From NCBI GenBank assembly GCA_947589005.1, contig CANPZO010000018.1:1-50739 (forward strand): a DNA stretch of 50,739 nt, read 5' to 3'. Shown piece after piece: positions 8,169 through 17,742 of the stretch (position 1 is the stretch's first letter; each line of letters opens with the position of its first letter). Below the pieces are notes generated by a model. It did not search any database, was not told where the DNA came from, and saw only the letters and a program-made list of their open reading frames with translations. Source of the stretch: an uncultured Clostridia bacterium. Its GTDB lineage: Bacteria; Bacillota; Clostridia; UMGS1883. The position numbers were made by a program, and so were the translations under genes.

Positions 8169-8762
8169 TTACTTGGAATACAACTCAACGATAAGCGTTT
8201 CGCTTATTTCAAAGTCAATATCATCTCTCTTGGGTACATCTGTAACAGTTCCGGTGAGAGTGTTCTTGTCCATACTGAGCCACTTGGGTACGGCTCTCGA
8301 GGAGTTAGCCTCAACGATGCCCTTCATCCACTCGGAGGTCGCGGTCTTGCTCTTAAGAGAGATGACCTCGCCGGTCTTTACCAGGTAGGAGGGGATGTCT
8401 ACGCGCTTGCCGTTGACAAGCACATGACCGTGTGTAACTATCTGACGGGCCTGACGGCGGGTATCGGCCAGACCAAGTCTGAAAATGACGTTGTCAAGTC
8501 TGCTTTCGAGGATGGCCAGCAGGTTTTCACCAGTGATGCCCTCTCTCTTTTCAGCCAGCTCAAAATACTTTCTGAACTGCTTTTCAAGCACACCGTAAAT
8601 GAATTTAGCCTTCTGCTTTTCATTGAGCTGGAGACCGTACTCGGACTGCTTTCTTCTCTGAGGTCCGGGATTGCGGTTGCTCTTCTTGTCCACGCCCATA
8701 ACGCCGGGCTCGATACCCAGGGTACGGCAGCGTTTAAGGACGGGCTGCATATTTTTTGCCAT
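8169..8762 (-). CDS. rpsD: 30S ribosomal protein S4
   Basis: A 197-aa primary 16S rRNA-binding protein that starts body assembly. The S4 RNA-binding domain (about 87-150) is clear: SRLDNVIFRLGLADTRRQARQIVTHGHVLVNGKRV. The N-terminus lacks the zinc-binding cysteine cluster seen in some S4 proteins, so it is the cysteine-free (C-) version. It lies between rpsK and rpoA. In E. coli and B. subtilis S4 is an autogenous repressor of its own mRNA; whether that holds here is unknown. Confidence 0.98.
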   Translation of the reverse strand: MAKNMQPVLKRCRTLGIEPGVMGVDKKSNRNPGPQRRKQSEYGLQLNEKQKAKFIYGVLEKQFRKYFELAEKREGITGENLLAILESRLDNVIFRLGLADTRRQARQIVTHGHVLVNGKRVDIPSYLVKTGEVISLKSKTATSEWMKGIVEANSSRAVPKWLSMDKNTLTGTVTDVPKRDDIDFEISETLIVELYSK

Positions 8763-8783
8763 TTCGGTAACCTCCTTCTAAAA

Positions 8784-9179
8784 TCAGACTCTTCTGCGTT
8801 TGGGAGGACGGCAGCCATTGTGAGGAATGGGGGTCACGTCCTTGATAAACGTCACTTCAAGACCGGCTGCCTGAAGAGCGCGGATAGCGGCTTCACGGCC
8901 GGCGCCGGGGCCCTTTACAAACACCTCGACCACCTTGAGGCCGTGCTCCATAGCGGCCTTGGCCGCTGTCTCGGCGGCCGTCTGCGCCGCGAAGGGAGTG
9001 CTCTTCTTGCTGCCGCGGAAGCCAAGGCCGCCCGCGCTTGCCCAGGAAAGAGCATTGCCGTTAACATCGGTGATGGTGACGATAGTGTTGTTAAAGGTGC
9101 TGCGGATATGGGCGGCGCCCCGTTCGATATTCTTGCGCTCTCTGCGCTTACGAACCGTTCTCTTGACTGTCTTAGCCAT
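8784..9179 (-). CDS. rpsK: 30S ribosomal protein S11
   Basis: A 131-aa platform protein. It contains the conserved [17 protein letters not shown] (29-45) and the C-terminal signature [18 protein letters not shown] (about 114-131). Length and motifs are standard. It sits 12 nt after rpsM and 21 nt before rpsD in the alpha-operon order. Confidence 0.98.
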   Translation of the reverse strand: MAKTVKRTVRKRRERKNIERGAAHIRSTFNNTIVTITDVNGNALSWASAGGLGFRGSKKSTPFAAQTAAETAAKAAMEHGLKVVEVFVKGPGAGREAAIRALQAAGLEVTFIKDVTPIPHNGCRPPKRRRV

Positions 9180-9191
9180 ACTCTCTCCTCC

Positions 9192-9560
9192 TTACTTCTT
9201 CTTATTTGCTATGGTACGCTTGGGTCCCTTGCGGGTCCGGGCGTTGGTCTTTGTTCTCTGTCCACGGCAGGGAAGTCCCTTTCTGTGGCGGCTGCCGCGA
9301 TAGGAGCCGATTTCGATGAGACGCTTGATGTCAAGCGCCACGTTTCTCCTGAGGTCGCCCTCGACAACGTATTCCTTGTCGATGGCTTCACGCAGCTTGG
9401 CTACGTCGTCCTCAGTGAGGTCTTTAACTCTGGTATCGGGGTTGATACCTGTTTCCGCAAGGATTTTGTTCGCGCTGCTTCTGCCTATGCCGTAAACGTA
9501 AGTGAGACCGATCTCAACACGCTTTTCACGGGGCAGGTCAACACCGGCTATTCTTGCCAT
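9192..9560 (-). CDS. rpsM: 30S ribosomal protein S13
   Basis: A 122-aa head protein forming intersubunit bridges. It starts [21 protein letters not shown], with the H2TH-like [12 protein letters not shown], and ends with the rRNA-binding motif [19 protein letters not shown]. It is preceded by 136 nt of leader after rpmJ that contains small hairpins, a possible alpha-operon control site. Confidence 0.98.
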   Translation of the reverse strand: MARIAGVDLPREKRVEIGLTYVYGIGRSSANKILAETGINPDTRVKDLTEDDVAKLREAIDKEYVVEGDLRRNVALDIKRLIEIGSYRGSRHRKGLPCRGQRTKTNARTRKGPKRTIANKKK

Positions 9561-9650
9561 CCTTCAATACACCTCCAAAAATTCTGCCTTCGGACTCTGC
9601 CGAAGCTTTAAAAACTGTTTTAATAAAGAGGGGTGATGCGCGTTTTGGGC

Positions 9651-9672
9651 AGCCGTGGGAAATCCCATGGCT
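9651..9672 (-). promoter_or_regulatory. Hairpin in the rpmJ-rpsM spacer (possible alpha-operon control element)
   Basis: Inverted repeat AGCC-x-TGGGA / TCCCA-x-GGCT in the 136-nt gap between rpmJ and rpsM. This gap is unusually long for the operon. In E. coli, S4 binds a structure at this place; the similarity here is positional only. Confidence 0.3.
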
Positions 9673-9696
9673 TCAGCCGCGCCCGCAGCGGAATGA

Positions 9697-9840
<144 letters not shown>

Positions 9841-10059
9841 TTATTTTGCTCTCCATGTGATTCGTCCACGGGTGAGGTCGTAGGGGGAAAGCTCCACCGT
9901 AACCTTGTCACCGGGTAAAATCCTTATAAAGTTCATACGAAGCTTGCCGGAAATGTGGGCCAGTATCTTATGGCCGTTAGGCAGCTCCACTTGAAACATC
10001 GCGTTCGGAAGAGCCTCCAGTACGGTACCTTCCAGCTCTATCGCATCGTCCTTAGCCAA
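9841..10059 (-). CDS. infA: Translation initiation factor IF-1
   Basis: A 72-aa OB-fold protein that occupies the ribosomal A site during initiation. It starts [20 protein letters not shown] and ends [13 protein letters not shown], near-consensus for the family, with the usual length of 72. It follows the KOW-domain gene by 13 nt. Confidence 0.98.
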   Translation of the reverse strand: MAKDDAIELEGTVLEALPNAMFQVELPNGHKILAHISGKLRMNFIRILPGDKVTVELSPYDLTRGRITWRAK

Positions 10060-10072
10060 GGTGACAACCTCC

Positions 10073-10309
10073 TTATTGAGCTTTAAGCCTTTTAATTGCC
10101 TTTCTGATATGTGCGTCGCACCCGACGGCCGAAAGCTCCGCTTCCGCGCCCATGGGAGCGAGATGCTTTAGACTTTTCTTTTTCGGCTGTGCCAGTGTGT
10201 GGTGTTTGCCGTCCGCCACCCAGACGAAGCCGGCTTCAACGCGGAGGACCAGATAAAGCCAACCCTTATCGTGGCCCGCCAGAGACCTGACCAACGCGCC
10301 CGCCTTCAT
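10073..10309 (-). CDS. KOW-domain RNA-binding protein (L14e-like)
   Basis: A 78-aa protein beginning [21 protein letters not shown]. Residues about 3-35 form a KOW-like beta barrel ([10 protein letters not shown], then VWVADGKHH), followed by a basic tail ([12 protein letters not shown]). Small KOW proteins of this type lie between map and infA in many Clostridia and Bacilli, annotated as ribosomal protein L14E/L6E/L27E-like. A role in ribosome assembly or RNA binding is inferred from domain and place only. Confidence 0.88.
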   Translation of the reverse strand: MKAGALVRSLAGHDKGWLYLVLRVEAGFVWVADGKHHTLAQPKKKSLKHLAPMGAEAELSAVGCDAHIRKAIKRLKAQ

Positions 10310-10317
10310 GCTCTCAC

Positions 10318-11073
10318 CTACGAGTTCAAGGTGAGATACACGGGCCCGTTGTCCGTGACCACCACGGTGTTTTCATAGTGTGCCGCCCAGCTTTTGTCGT
10401 TTGTACGGCAGGTCCAACCGTCGCGGCGGTCAAAATTGACCTCGAAGCCGCCGGCCGTTATCATGGGCTCAATGGCGAGCACCATATTTTTGACCAACCT
10501 TACTCCGTGACCGGCCCGGCCAAAATTCGGAACGTCGGGAGCCTCGTGGAGGTCTTTGCCGACGCCGTGGCCCACAAGGGCGCGAACCACGCCAAAGCCG
10601 TTTTCCTCGGCGAGGGTCTGAACGGCAACGCTGATGTCCCCTATACGGTTGCCCGACACGGCCATGGCCGCCCCCCGGAAAAAGCACTCCCGGGTAACGT
10701 CGATGAGCCTTTTGGCCTCGGGACTTACCTCCCCCACCGGGAAGGTGCGCGCCGCATCTCCGTGATAGCCCTTATAGTAAGCTCCCACGTCAACGCTGAC
10801 GATGTCGCCCTCCTTGAGTATCTCCTTTTTGGAGGGGATACCGTGAACCACGACCTCGTTGCGCGAAATGCAGCAGCAGGCCGGAAAGCCGTGATACCCT
10901 TTGAAGGAGGGGGCGGCGTGGTGGGAAAGAATGACCTTTTCCACCTCGGCGTTAAGCTCGGCCGTAGACATACCCGGCCGCACCGCCTCGCCCGCCTTTT
11001 CCAGGGCCGCCGCGACGATTTTACCCGCCTCGGCCATTTTTTCTATTTCGGATTTTGTTTTGATAGTTATCAT
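10318..11073 (-). CDS. map: Type I methionine aminopeptidase
   Basis: A 251-aa metalloprotease that removes the initiator methionine from nascent proteins. The five metal ligands are visible in order: D in DVGAYY, D in HGDAARTF, H in GHGVGKDLHEAP, E in AIEPMIT and E in HYENTVVV; the catalytic H is in the FPACCCISRNEVVVHGIP segment. It has no N-terminal zinc extension, so it is the short type Ia form. The ATG overlaps the adk stop by 4 nt. Confidence 0.97.
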   Translation of the reverse strand: MITIKTKSEIEKMAEAGKIVAAALEKAGEAVRPGMSTAELNAEVEKVILSHHAAPSFKGYHGFPACCCISRNEVVVHGIPSKKEILKEGDIVSVDVGAYYKGYHGDAARTFPVGEVSPEAKRLIDVTRECFFRGAAMAVSGNRIGDISVAVQTLAEENGFGVVRALVGHGVGKDLHEAPDVPNFGRAGHGVRLVKNMVLAIEPMITAGGFEVNFDRRDGWTCRTNDKSWAAHYENTVVVTDNGPVYLTLNS

Positions 11074-11708
11074 TGCCGCACCCCGAGAGCTTCAAGAACA
11101 TTGCGAGTGGTGTCGCTGAGCTCTTCACAGCCTCTGGCCGTGCGAAGGAGGCCCCGCTCCTCGTAAAACCTCTTCAACGGCTCGGTCTGGGCGTGGTACA
11201 CCCTGAGCCGCTGGCGTATGGTCTCGGGGACGTCGTCGGCACGGGTTATCAGGTCGCCGCCGCACTTGTCGCACTTGCCCTCCGCCTTGGGGGGATTGTA
11301 CTTCACATGATAGGGGGCGGCGCAGACCGCGCACTCTCTGCGTCCGCTGAGACGCTCCACGATGGCGTCGTCCTCGACGACGATGTTAAGGGCGCAGTCC
11401 AAATCGATGCCCATGCCCTCCATTGCCTCGGCCTGAGGAATGGTACGGGGGAAACCGTCAAGGATATATCCCGCCTCACAGTCGGGCTGAGATATGCGCT
11501 CCTTGACCATTGAAATGACCACGTCGTCCGGAACCAGGCTGCCCTCGTCAATATACTTCTCGGCCGCCAGTCCCAACGGCGTTTTGTCACTGATAGCCTT
11601 TCTGATTATGGCGCCGGTGGAGATGTGGACTATACCGAGCCGCTTTTCCAAAAGCTCGGCCTGAGTGCCCTTGCCTCCCCCGGGAGGTCCCATTATCGTC
11701 AACTTCAT
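11070..11708 (-). CDS. adk: Adenylate kinase (zinc-lid type)
   Basis: A 212-aa enzyme interconverting ATP + AMP and 2 ADP. P-loop GPPGGGKGT (7-15), the AMP-binding DGFPRT (84-89) and LIDRADD-like LITRADD are present. The LID domain carries C-x2-C (ECAVCAAPYH) and C-x2-C (CDKCGG), a zinc-binding lid typical of Gram-positive enzymes. It is coupled to map by a 4-nt overlap and follows secY. Confidence 0.97.
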   Translation of the reverse strand: MKLTIMGPPGGGKGTQAELLEKRLGIVHISTGAIIRKAISDKTPLGLAAEKYIDEGSLVPDDVVISMVKERISQPDCEAGYILDGFPRTIPQAEAMEGMGIDLDCALNIVVEDDAIVERLSGRRECAVCAAPYHVKYNPPKAEGKCDKCGGDLITRADDVPETIRQRLRVYHAQTEPLKRFYEERGLLRTARGCEELSDTTRNVLEALGVRQ

Positions 11709-11734
11709 ACTGATAACCTCACTTCGCCCACGGC

Positions 11735-13072
11735 TTACTCAAGGAAGCCCTTGTAGTGACGCATGAGCATCTGGCTCTCGAGCTGCTTGACTGTCTCAAG
11801 GGCAACGCCTACGACGATGAGCAGGCTGGTGCCGGTGAGGGCCAGAGAGCTGAGACTGGACAGATTGGAGAATACCTCGCTGATAACGATGGGAACGACC
11901 GCAACCAGGCCCAGGAAGCAGGCGCCCACGAGGGTTATCCTGGAAAGGACCTTGGAAATGTAGTCGCTGGTAGGCTTGCCGGGACGGAGTCCGGGAACCA
12001 TACCGTTATTTTTCTTGATATTGTTGGATACTTCGATGGGATTGAAGGTGATGGACGTATAGAAATACGTGAAGCCAACTATCAGAAGGAAGTATACCAG
12101 GGGATAGAATATTCTGCTGGGAATAGCTGCCGCGCCCTGACCGTTGCCCACAATGAAAGCGGCGATGTTATAGAGGATGCCGCTCTGCTTGCTGAACAGC
12201 GTGGCCAGCGTCGCGGGGAAAGTCATAATGCTCATGGCGAAGATTATGGGTATAACGCCCGCCATGGCGACCTTGATGGGAATGTAGGTGGACTGACCGC
12301 CGTACATTTTCCGCCCAACTACGCGCTTTGCGTACTGAACTGGTATCCTGCGCTCGGCCTCGTTGATGAGTACAACGAAGGTGATGGAAGCCAGAATATA
12401 GATGAGGAGGATGAGAAGCATCCACCACTGCTTCTGGCTGCCGCCCATGAAGGTGTTCCACGCACGCTGTACCATAGTGGGAACGCGGCAGACGATACCG
12501 GCGAAAATAAGCATTGAAATACCGTTTCCTATACCCTTGCCGGTTATTTCATCACCCAGCCACATAAGGAAGGCCGTACCGGCGGTAAACGCCAGAATGA
12601 TGGTGATGAGTACCAACCACGGATGGATGCCGTTTACGTTCGAAACGGCGCCCTGGTTTTTGAGGGTGATGGCCAGGCCCCAAGCCTGAAGGGCCGAAAG
12701 ACCTACCGTCAAGTAACGGGTTATCTTGGTTATCTTCTTGCGGCCCTCTTCGCCCTCCTTGCTCATACGCTCAAGGGCGGGGATGGCAACGCACAGCAGC
12801 TGCATGATAATGGAGCTGTTGATATAGGGGGTGATGGACATTGCGAAGATGGTGGCGTTGGACAAGCTGCCGCCGGAGAAGGTGTCCAGCAGGTTAAAGA
12901 GGGTGCTGCCAGCGCCGTTGGCCCCGTCTATCCAGCCGCGTACCACGCCGGCGTCAAGCCACGGAACGGGTATCACGCTGCCAAGACGGAATATTACCAG
13001 CATCAAAAGTGTGTAAAGTATCTTTTTTCTCAAATCGGGGATCTTCCATGCATTGCGAATAGTTTCGAGCAT
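11735..13072 (-). CDS. secY: Preprotein translocase subunit SecY
   Basis: A 445-aa core of the Sec channel in the cytoplasmic membrane, with ten predicted membrane helices. Recognisable segments are the N-terminal DLRKKILYTLLMLVIFRLGSVIPVP run (14-38), the plug region FSGGSLSNATIFAMSITPYINSSIIMQLL, RIPVQYAKRVVG and the cytosolic loop NNIKKNNGMVPGLRPGKPT. The position between rplO and adk is standard; the start lies 1 nt after the rplO stop. Confidence 0.97.
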   Translation of the reverse strand: MLETIRNAWKIPDLRKKILYTLLMLVIFRLGSVIPVPWLDAGVVRGWIDGANGAGSTLFNLLDTFSGGSLSNATIFAMSITPYINSSIIMQLLCVAIPALERMSKEGEEGRKKITKITRYLTVGLSALQAWGLAITLKNQGAVSNVNGIHPWLVLITIILAFTAGTAFLMWLGDEITGKGIGNGISMLIFAGIVCRVPTMVQRAWNTFMGGSQKQWWMLLILLIYILASITFVVLINEAERRIPVQYAKRVVGRKMYGGQSTYIPIKVAMAGVIPIIFAMSIMTFPATLATLFSKQSGILYNIAAFIVGNGQGAAAIPSRIFYPLVYFLLIVGFTYFYTSITFNPIEVSNNIKKNNGMVPGLRPGKPTSDYISKVLSRITLVGACFLGLVAVVPIVISEVFSNLSSLSSLALTGTSLLIVVGVALETVKQLESQMLMRHYKGFLE

Positions 13073-13073
13073 T

Positions 13074-13520
13074 TTAGATCACCTCCACCTGACCACCGGC
13101 CGCGGCTATCTTTTCAGCCGCCCCCTTGGTCACTCTGGCGGCCTTTACCGTCAGCTTTTTGGTGAGTTCACCTCTGCCGAGAATAACAACGCCGTCCATT
13201 ATTTTAGAGATGACTCCCGCCTCCTTAAGAGCGGCGGCGTCAACAACGGCGCCATCCTCAAATTTATTGAGCTCGGATACGTTTACTTCAACGTAAGATT
13301 TTGCATAGACATTAGTGAAGCCTCTCTTGGGCAAACGTCTGTACAAAGGCATCTGACCGCCTTCAAAGCCGGGTCTTACGCCGCCGCTGCGGGCGTTCTG
13401 GCCCTTATGACCGCGGCCGGCCGTCTTACCGTTGCCGGAGCCGGGGCCTCTGCCCTTTCTCTTGGCCTCGGTCTTGCTGCCGGGGACGGGACTAAGCTCG
13501 TAAAGTTTCATTTGCCACAC
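13074..13520 (-). CDS. rplO: 50S ribosomal protein L15
   Basis: A 148-aa late-assembly large-subunit protein. The glycine- and basic-rich N-terminus [28 protein letters not shown] (21-48) is diagnostic, and the C-terminal domain ends in [19 protein letters not shown]. It lies 5 nt after rpmD. Confidence 0.98.
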   Translation of the reverse strand: MWQMKLYELSPVPGSKTEAKRKGRGPGSGNGKTAGRGHKGQNARSGGVRPGFEGGQMPLYRRLPKRGFTNVYAKSYVEVNVSELNKFEDGAVVDAAALKEAGVISKIMDGVVILGRGELTKKLTVKAARVTKGAAEKIAAAGGQVEVI

Positions 13521-13525
13521 CTCCT

Positions 13526-13705
13526 TTAGATTTCTTCAACTGTTACAAGGTGACTTACCCTGTTGATCATACCTCTCGTCTGAGGTGTGTCAGCCTGGAG
13601 CACACTGTCGCGAATTTTCTTTAAGCCCAGAGCCTTAACAGTGGCTATCTGGTCGGCTTTTCTGCCGATAGTGCTCTTGACGAGCGTTATTTTAAGCTGT
13701 GCCAT
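13526..13705 (-). CDS. rpmD: 50S ribosomal protein L30
   Basis: A 59-aa protein starting [16 protein letters not shown] and ending [13 protein letters not shown]. The open frame extends to 13759, but that part overlaps rpsE in another frame. The ATG at 13705 has AAGGAGGAA upstream and gives the family's normal length of about 60. Confidence 0.97.
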   Translation of the reverse strand: MAQLKITLVKSTIGRKADQIATVKALGLKKIRDSVLQADTPQTRGMINRVSHLVTVEEI

Positions 13706-13718
13706 CGTTTCTTCCTCC

Positions 13719-14360
13719 TTACAGCTCGCTGACGTCCTTGCCTCTGAGACGCGCCACATCCTCGGCGTTCTTCAGAGAGCCAAGGCCCTGCATCGTAGCC
13801 CGAACCACATTGGTGGGATTGTTGCTGCGAAGGCACTTTGTACGGATATTTTTGATGCCGGCTGCCTCCATTACCGCACGGACGCTGCCGCCGGCGATGA
13901 TACCGGTACCTTCTTTAGCGGGCATGATGAGCACCCGGCCAGCGCCGAACTCACCAATTATCTCATGAGGGATGGTGTCCTCGACAAGGGGGACGGAAAT
14001 CATATTCTTCTTCGCGTCCTCAATGCCCTTGCGGATAGCGTCGGGAACTTCCGCCGCCTTACCCATGCCGCAGCCGACCTTGCCCTTGCCGTCGCCGACT
14101 ACTACCAGCGCGCTGAAGCGCATGGTGCGGCCGCCCTTAACGGTCTTGGCAACGCGGTTGAGCCTTACGACCTTTTCGATGAGCTCAACGCCGTTGGGGT
14201 CGCCCTTGTCACGGTTGTCCCGGCGGTCTCTGCGCTCGCCCCTGGGTCTGTCGCCCCTGGGAGCACGGTCGCCTCTGGGCGCCCTGGCGGGACGCTCGGT
14301 CTGCTGAGTCTGCTCCTGAGCCTGCTGCTCGGTTTTCTGCTCGTTTATCTGTTCTGCCAT
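13719..14360 (-). CDS. rpsE: 30S ribosomal protein S5 with N-terminal extension
   Basis: A 213-aa protein at the decoding region, influencing fidelity and mRNA unwinding. Residues about 52-205 are canonical S5: double-stranded RBD-like [37 protein letters not shown] and C-terminal [22 protein letters not shown]. The first about 50 residues are an extra low-complexity segment, glutamine- and glutamate-rich then repeating [16 protein letters not shown], absent from the usual 165-aa protein. It is probably disordered and RNA-binding. The start is supported by AGGAGGAGCG upstream. Confidence 0.97.
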   Translation of the reverse strand: MAEQINEQKTEQQAQEQTQQTERPARAPRGDRAPRGDRPRGERRDRRDNRDKGDPNGVELIEKVVRLNRVAKTVKGGRTMRFSALVVVGDGKGKVGCGMGKAAEVPDAIRKGIEDAKKNMISVPLVEDTIPHEIIGEFGAGRVLIMPAKEGTGIIAGGSVRAVMEAAGIKNIRTKCLRSNNPTNVVRATMQGLGSLKNAEDVARLRGKDVSEL

Positions 14361-14379
14361 GATTCTCGCTCCTCCTTCC

Positions 14380-14736
14380 TTAGAACTCCAGGCCGCCTTC
14401 GCGGGCGCCCTGTGCCAGAGCCGCTACTCTGCCGTGGTAGATATAGCCGCTTCTGTCGAAAACTACCTCTGTTATGCCGGCCGCCTTGGCCTTTTCGGCA
14501 ACGCTTTTGCCGACCTTCTCGGCGGCGGCGACGTTTCCGCCGTATTCCTCCTTAAACTCAAGGCTGGAGGCGGATACGAGAGTCACGCCCTTTTCATCGT
14601 CTATGATCTGGGCATATATATTGTTAAGGCTTCTGAATACGTTGAGACGGGGACGCTGAGCTGTACCAACGATCTTATTACGTATGCGGCGGTGTCTCTT
14701 GAGCCGCGCCTTATTACTATTGGGCTTACTAATCAT
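14380..14736 (-). CDS. rplR: 50S ribosomal protein L18
   Basis: A 118-aa 5S rRNA-binding protein. Features are [26 protein letters not shown] (12-37), the central [19 protein letters not shown], and the C-terminal [28 protein letters not shown]. It starts [10 protein letters not shown] with a normal length, between rplF and rpsE. Confidence 0.98.
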   Translation of the reverse strand: MISKPNSNKARLKRHRRIRNKIVGTAQRPRLNVFRSLNNIYAQIIDDEKGVTLVSASSLEFKEEYGGNVAAAEKVGKSVAEKAKAAGITEVVFDRSGYIYHGRVAALAQGAREGGLEF

Positions 14737-14753
14737 CTCGCCAATCTCCTCTC

Positions 14754-15302
14754 TTATTTCTTAGCCTTACCGGCCTTGCCTTCCTTGCGGATGATACGCT
14801 CGGAGACATACTTAATACCCTTGCCCTTATAAGGCTCGGGGCCTCTCTTCTCACGAATCTCAGCGGCAACCTGGCCTACGGTCTGCTTGTCAGCGCCCTT
14901 GACGAGGATGCTGGTCTGAGAGGGGCACTCGATGGTAATGCCCTCGACGGGCTCATACTCAACGGGATGAGAGTAACCCAGGTTAAGCACCAGGGTCTTG
15001 CCCTGCATCTGAGCACGGTAACCTACGCCGTTTATCTCAAGCTCCTTGGTAAAGCCTTCGGTAACGCCGACTACCATATTGTGGAGCAGGCTGCGCGTAA
15101 GACCGTGAAGGCTCTTATGCGCCTTGTCCTCGCTGGGACGGGCGACAGTGACCACGCCGGCCTCCTGCTTTATTATCATGTCACCGTGAAGCTGCTTGGT
15201 GAGGGTGCCCTTGGGCCCCTTGACCGTAACGACGTTGCCCTCGGCAATATCAACGGTAACGCCGGCCGGTACGGTGACAGGCATTCTTCCTATTCTTGAC
15301 AT
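14754..15302 (-). CDS. rplF: 50S ribosomal protein L6
   Basis: A 182-aa two-domain protein near the sarcin-ricin loop and GTPase centre. It starts [17 protein letters not shown] and has the C-terminal signature [13 protein letters not shown] (about 151-163). Length and position (rpsH-rplF-rplR) are standard. Confidence 0.98.
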   Translation of the reverse strand: MSRIGRMPVTVPAGVTVDIAEGNVVTVKGPKGTLTKQLHGDMIIKQEAGVVTVARPSEDKAHKSLHGLTRSLLHNMVVGVTEGFTKELEINGVGYRAQMQGKTLVLNLGYSHPVEYEPVEGITIECPSQTSILVKGADKQTVGQVAAEIREKRGPEPYKGKGIKYVSERIIRKEGKAGKAKK

Positions 15303-15326
15303 AATTTCACCACCTAATTCCTTCCA

Positions 15327-15725
15327 CTACCATACGATAGCAAGAACTTCACCGCCGATTTTCTCCGCTCTTGCTTTCTTATCTGTCATAACGCCCTTGG
15401 ACGTTGAAACGATAGCCACGCCGAGGCCCTTGAGAACGGAGGGTATCTCCTCCTTGCCGGCGTATACTCTGAGGCCGGGCTTGGAAATTCTCTTGAGGCC
15501 GGAGATGACCTTTTCATTGTTTTTGCCGTACTTGAGAACGATGTGTATGGTACCCTGATTTCCGTCATCGACCACTTCAAAGCTCTTGATATAGCCCTCG
15601 TCGAGGAGTATCTGAGCGATGGCCTTTTTCATGTTGGAAGCGGGGACATCGACTGCTTTATGCTTCGCGGAGTTCGCGTTCCGTATACGGGTGAGCATAT
15701 CCGCGATAGGATCTGTGATTTGCAT
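15327..15725 (-). CDS. rpsH: 30S ribosomal protein S8
   Basis: A 132-aa central-domain 16S rRNA-binding protein, starting [18 protein letters not shown] and ending with the signature [27 protein letters not shown]. The frame is open to 15746, but the ATG at 15725 has AAGGAGG upstream and matches the family N-terminus. In E. coli, S8 represses the spc operon at rplE; no test of that is possible here. Confidence 0.97.
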   Translation of the reverse strand: MQITDPIADMLTRIRNANSAKHKAVDVPASNMKKAIAQILLDEGYIKSFEVVDDGNQGTIHIVLKYGKNNEKVISGLKRISKPGLRVYAGKEEIPSVLKGLGVAIVSTSKGVMTDKKARAEKIGGEVLAIVW

Positions 15726-15756
15726 TGAGTAAACCTCCTTTTCCAAAAGCTATATT

Positions 15757-15942
15757 TTACCAGCTTGCCTTCTTAACGCCGGGTATCTGACCTTTGTATG
15801 CCAGCTCTCTGAAGCAGATACGGCAAACGCCGTACTTGCGGAGATAGGCGTGGGGACGGCCGCATATCTTGCAGCGGTTGTAAGCGCGGGTGCTGAACTT
15901 GGGCTTACGCTGCTGCTTAAGTTTCATAGATGTTTTTGCCAT
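15757..15942 (-). CDS. rpsN: 30S ribosomal protein S14, zinc type
   Basis: A 61-aa S14 type Z: C24xxC27 and C40xxC43 form the zinc site ([25 protein letters not shown]). It starts [22 protein letters not shown] and ends [11 protein letters not shown]. The short form with cysteines, rather than the about 100-aa cysteine-free form, is typical of the primary copy in Gram-positives. Confidence 0.98.
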   Translation of the reverse strand: MAKTSMKLKQQRKPKFSTRAYNRCKICGRPHAYLRKYGVCRICFRELAYKGQIPGVKKASW

Positions 15943-15956
15943 TATCTCTTACCTCC

Positions 15957-16499
15957 TTAGCTTCTGGTAAAGGGTGCGCCGAGGAGCGTAAGCAGCTCGC
16001 GGCCCTCTTCGTCTGTCTTAGCCGTGGTAACAAATATGATATCCATGCCCCTTATCTTGTCTATCTTGTCATAGTCGATTTCGGGGAAAATGAGCTGTTC
16101 CTTAATGCCCAGAGAATAGTTGCCCCTGCCGTCGAAGGCGTTGGGATTTATGCCTCTGAAGTCTCTTACACGGGGAAGAGCGACATTGAAGAGACGCTCA
16201 ACAAACTCGTACATCTTCTCGCCGCGAAGGGTCACCTTTACGCCGATGTTCATACCCTGACGTATCTTGAAGTTGGCAACGCTCTTTTTGGCCTTGGTAA
16301 CGACGGGCTTCTGTCCGGTTATCTTGGCCAGGTCTCCGGCGGCGGCGTCGATGACCTTGGGGTTATCCTTAGCCTCGCCCAGACCGATGTTGACAACTAT
16401 CTTCTCCAGCTTGGGTATCTGCATGGTGCTCTTATAGCCAAACTTCTTGAAAAGAGCGGGCGCAGCCTCGTTGGTATATAAGGTTTTTATATTTGACAT
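15957..16499 (-). CDS. rplE: 50S ribosomal protein L5
   Basis: A 180-aa 5S rRNA-binding protein of the central protuberance. The signature [24 protein letters not shown] (28-51) is clear, with the C-terminal [35 protein letters not shown]. Normal length and canonical position between rplX and rpsN. Confidence 0.98.
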   Translation of the reverse strand: MSNIKTLYTNEAAPALFKKFGYKSTMQIPKLEKIVVNIGLGEAKDNPKVIDAAAGDLAKITGQKPVVTKAKKSVANFKIRQGMNIGVKVTLRGEKMYEFVERLFNVALPRVRDFRGINPNAFDGRGNYSLGIKEQLIFPEIDYDKIDKIRGMDIIFVTTAKTDEEGRELLTLLGAPFTRS

Positions 16500-16519
16500 A
16501 GCTACTTAACTCCTTTCAA

Positions 16520-16843
16520 TTATTTCTCAAAGGTCTCGCCGCACTTCTTGCAGACGCGGACCTTTGTACCGTCGCCAAGGGTGACATAGCCCACGCGGGT
16601 GGCCTTGCCGCACTTGTCGCAGACGTGCATAACATTGGTGGCGCTGACGGGGGCCTCCTGATGGATGATGCCGCCGATGTCGCCCTGCTTGCGGGGCTTC
16701 TTGTGCTTGGTGGCCATATTCACGCTCTCAACGATAACGCGGTTGTTGGCCACATCGACGTTGAGGACCTTGCCCTTTTTGCCCTTATCTTCACCGCTGA
16801 TAACGACAACGGTATCGTTCTTTTTAATGTGAATGTTATTCAT
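16520..16843 (-). CDS. rplX: 50S ribosomal protein L24
   Basis: A 107-aa assembly-initiator protein with a KOW motif at the N-terminus (DTVVVISGEDKGKKGKVLNVD, 10-30). The C-terminal part has C74xxC77 (CDKCGKATRVGY) and C97xxC100 (VCKKCGETFEK), a zinc-ribbon-like tail seen in many Firmicutes L24 proteins. It lies 15 nt after rplN. Confidence 0.97.
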   Translation of the reverse strand: MNNIHIKKNDTVVVISGEDKGKKGKVLNVDVANNRVIVESVNMATKHKKPRKQGDIGGIIHQEAPVSATNVMHVCDKCGKATRVGYVTLGDGTKVRVCKKCGETFEK

Positions 16844-16858
16844 TGCCTTAACCTCCCA

Positions 16859-17227
16859 TTAGAGAACCTCGGGGGCAAGGGAGAGTATCTTCATATACTC
16901 GTGGTCTCTCAACTCTCTCGCCACCGGTCCAAATATACGGGTGCCTCTGGGGTTTTTATCTTCCTTGATGATAACGGCGGCGTTTTCGTCAAACTTGATA
17001 TAGGTGCCGTCAGCTCTGCGAACACCCTTGCGGCTGCGCACGATAACTGCCTTTACGACGTCGCCCTTCTTTACCATTCCGCCCGGAGCTGCTTTCTTAA
17101 CGGAAGCAACTACAACATCACCAATATTGCCATATCTTCTGAGGGAGCCGCCAAGCACACGGATGCACATAAGCTCCTTAGCGCCCGTGTTGTCGGCAAC
17201 CTTTAACAGAGTCTGCTGTTGGATCAT
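16859..17227 (-). CDS. rplN: 50S ribosomal protein L14
   Basis: A 122-aa subunit-interface protein. It starts [28 protein letters not shown] and ends [24 protein letters not shown], near-consensus for the family, with the standard length of 122. Confidence 0.98.
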   Translation of the reverse strand: MIQQQTLLKVADNTGAKELMCIRVLGGSLRRYGNIGDVVVASVKKAAPGGMVKKGDVVKAVIVRSRKGVRRADGTYIKFDENAAVIIKEDKNPRGTRIFGPVARELRDHEYMKILSLAPEVL

Positions 17228-17262
17228 GTTTTAATTCACTCCTTCTTTCCTTAGAAAAGGAC

Positions 17263-17520
17263 TTACTTCGCCTTCTCTATGATTTCTACAAATCTCCATC
17301 TCTTGTCGTGGCTGAGAGGACGGGTTTCCATAACCTTTACGCGGTCGCCTACGCCGCAGGTGTTGTTTTCGTCATGCGCCTTTATTTTAACGGTTCTCTT
17401 AACGACCTTGCCATAGAGAGGGTGCTTTACGCTGTCTTCGATGGCGACAACGATGGTCTTATCCATCTTATCGCTCACTACTCTGCCGATTCTTACCTTG
17501 CGATAATTTCTTTCGGTCAT
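17263..17520 (-). CDS. rpsQ: 30S ribosomal protein S17
   Basis: An 85-aa OB-fold 16S rRNA-binding protein. It starts [25 protein letters not shown]; the signature is [28 protein letters not shown] at the end. Canonical position between rpmC and rplN. Confidence 0.98.
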   Translation of the reverse strand: MTERNYRKVRIGRVVSDKMDKTIVVAIEDSVKHPLYGKVVKRTVKIKAHDENNTCGVGDRVKVMETRPLSHDKRWRFVEIIEKAK

Positions 17521-17541
17521 GATTTTTCCTCCTTCCTATGC

Positions 17542-17742
17542 TTACTGCCGACTGCCGAGCTCTTTTTCGCGAATGACCGTGTTCACCCTGGCGATATCCT
17601 TCTTTGTGGCGGAAATGCGCATGGGGTTGTCAAGCTGATTAGTCGCGTGCTGAAATCTCAGATTGAACAGTTCCTTCTTAAGGTCTGCAAGCTTAACCTG
17701 TAATTCTTCGGTGCTCATGTCACGGATCTCGTTAATTTTCAT
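17542..17742 (-). CDS. rpmC: 50S ribosomal protein L29
   Basis: A 66-aa exit-tunnel protein, all helical, that helps form the docking site for SRP and trigger factor. It starts [18 protein letters not shown] and contains [19 protein letters not shown] and RIARVNT-like [10 protein letters not shown]. The frame is open to 17838 but that part is out-of-frame rplP. The ATG at 17742 overlaps the rplP end by 11 nt. Confidence 0.97.
   Translation of the reverse strand: MKINEIRDMSTEELQVKLADLKKELFNLRFQHATNQLDNPMRISATKKDIARVNTVIREKELGSRQ

Noticed and set aside
13705-13759. N-terminally extended L30
   Set aside because: The extra codons overlap rpsE and the ribosome binding site supports the start at 13705.
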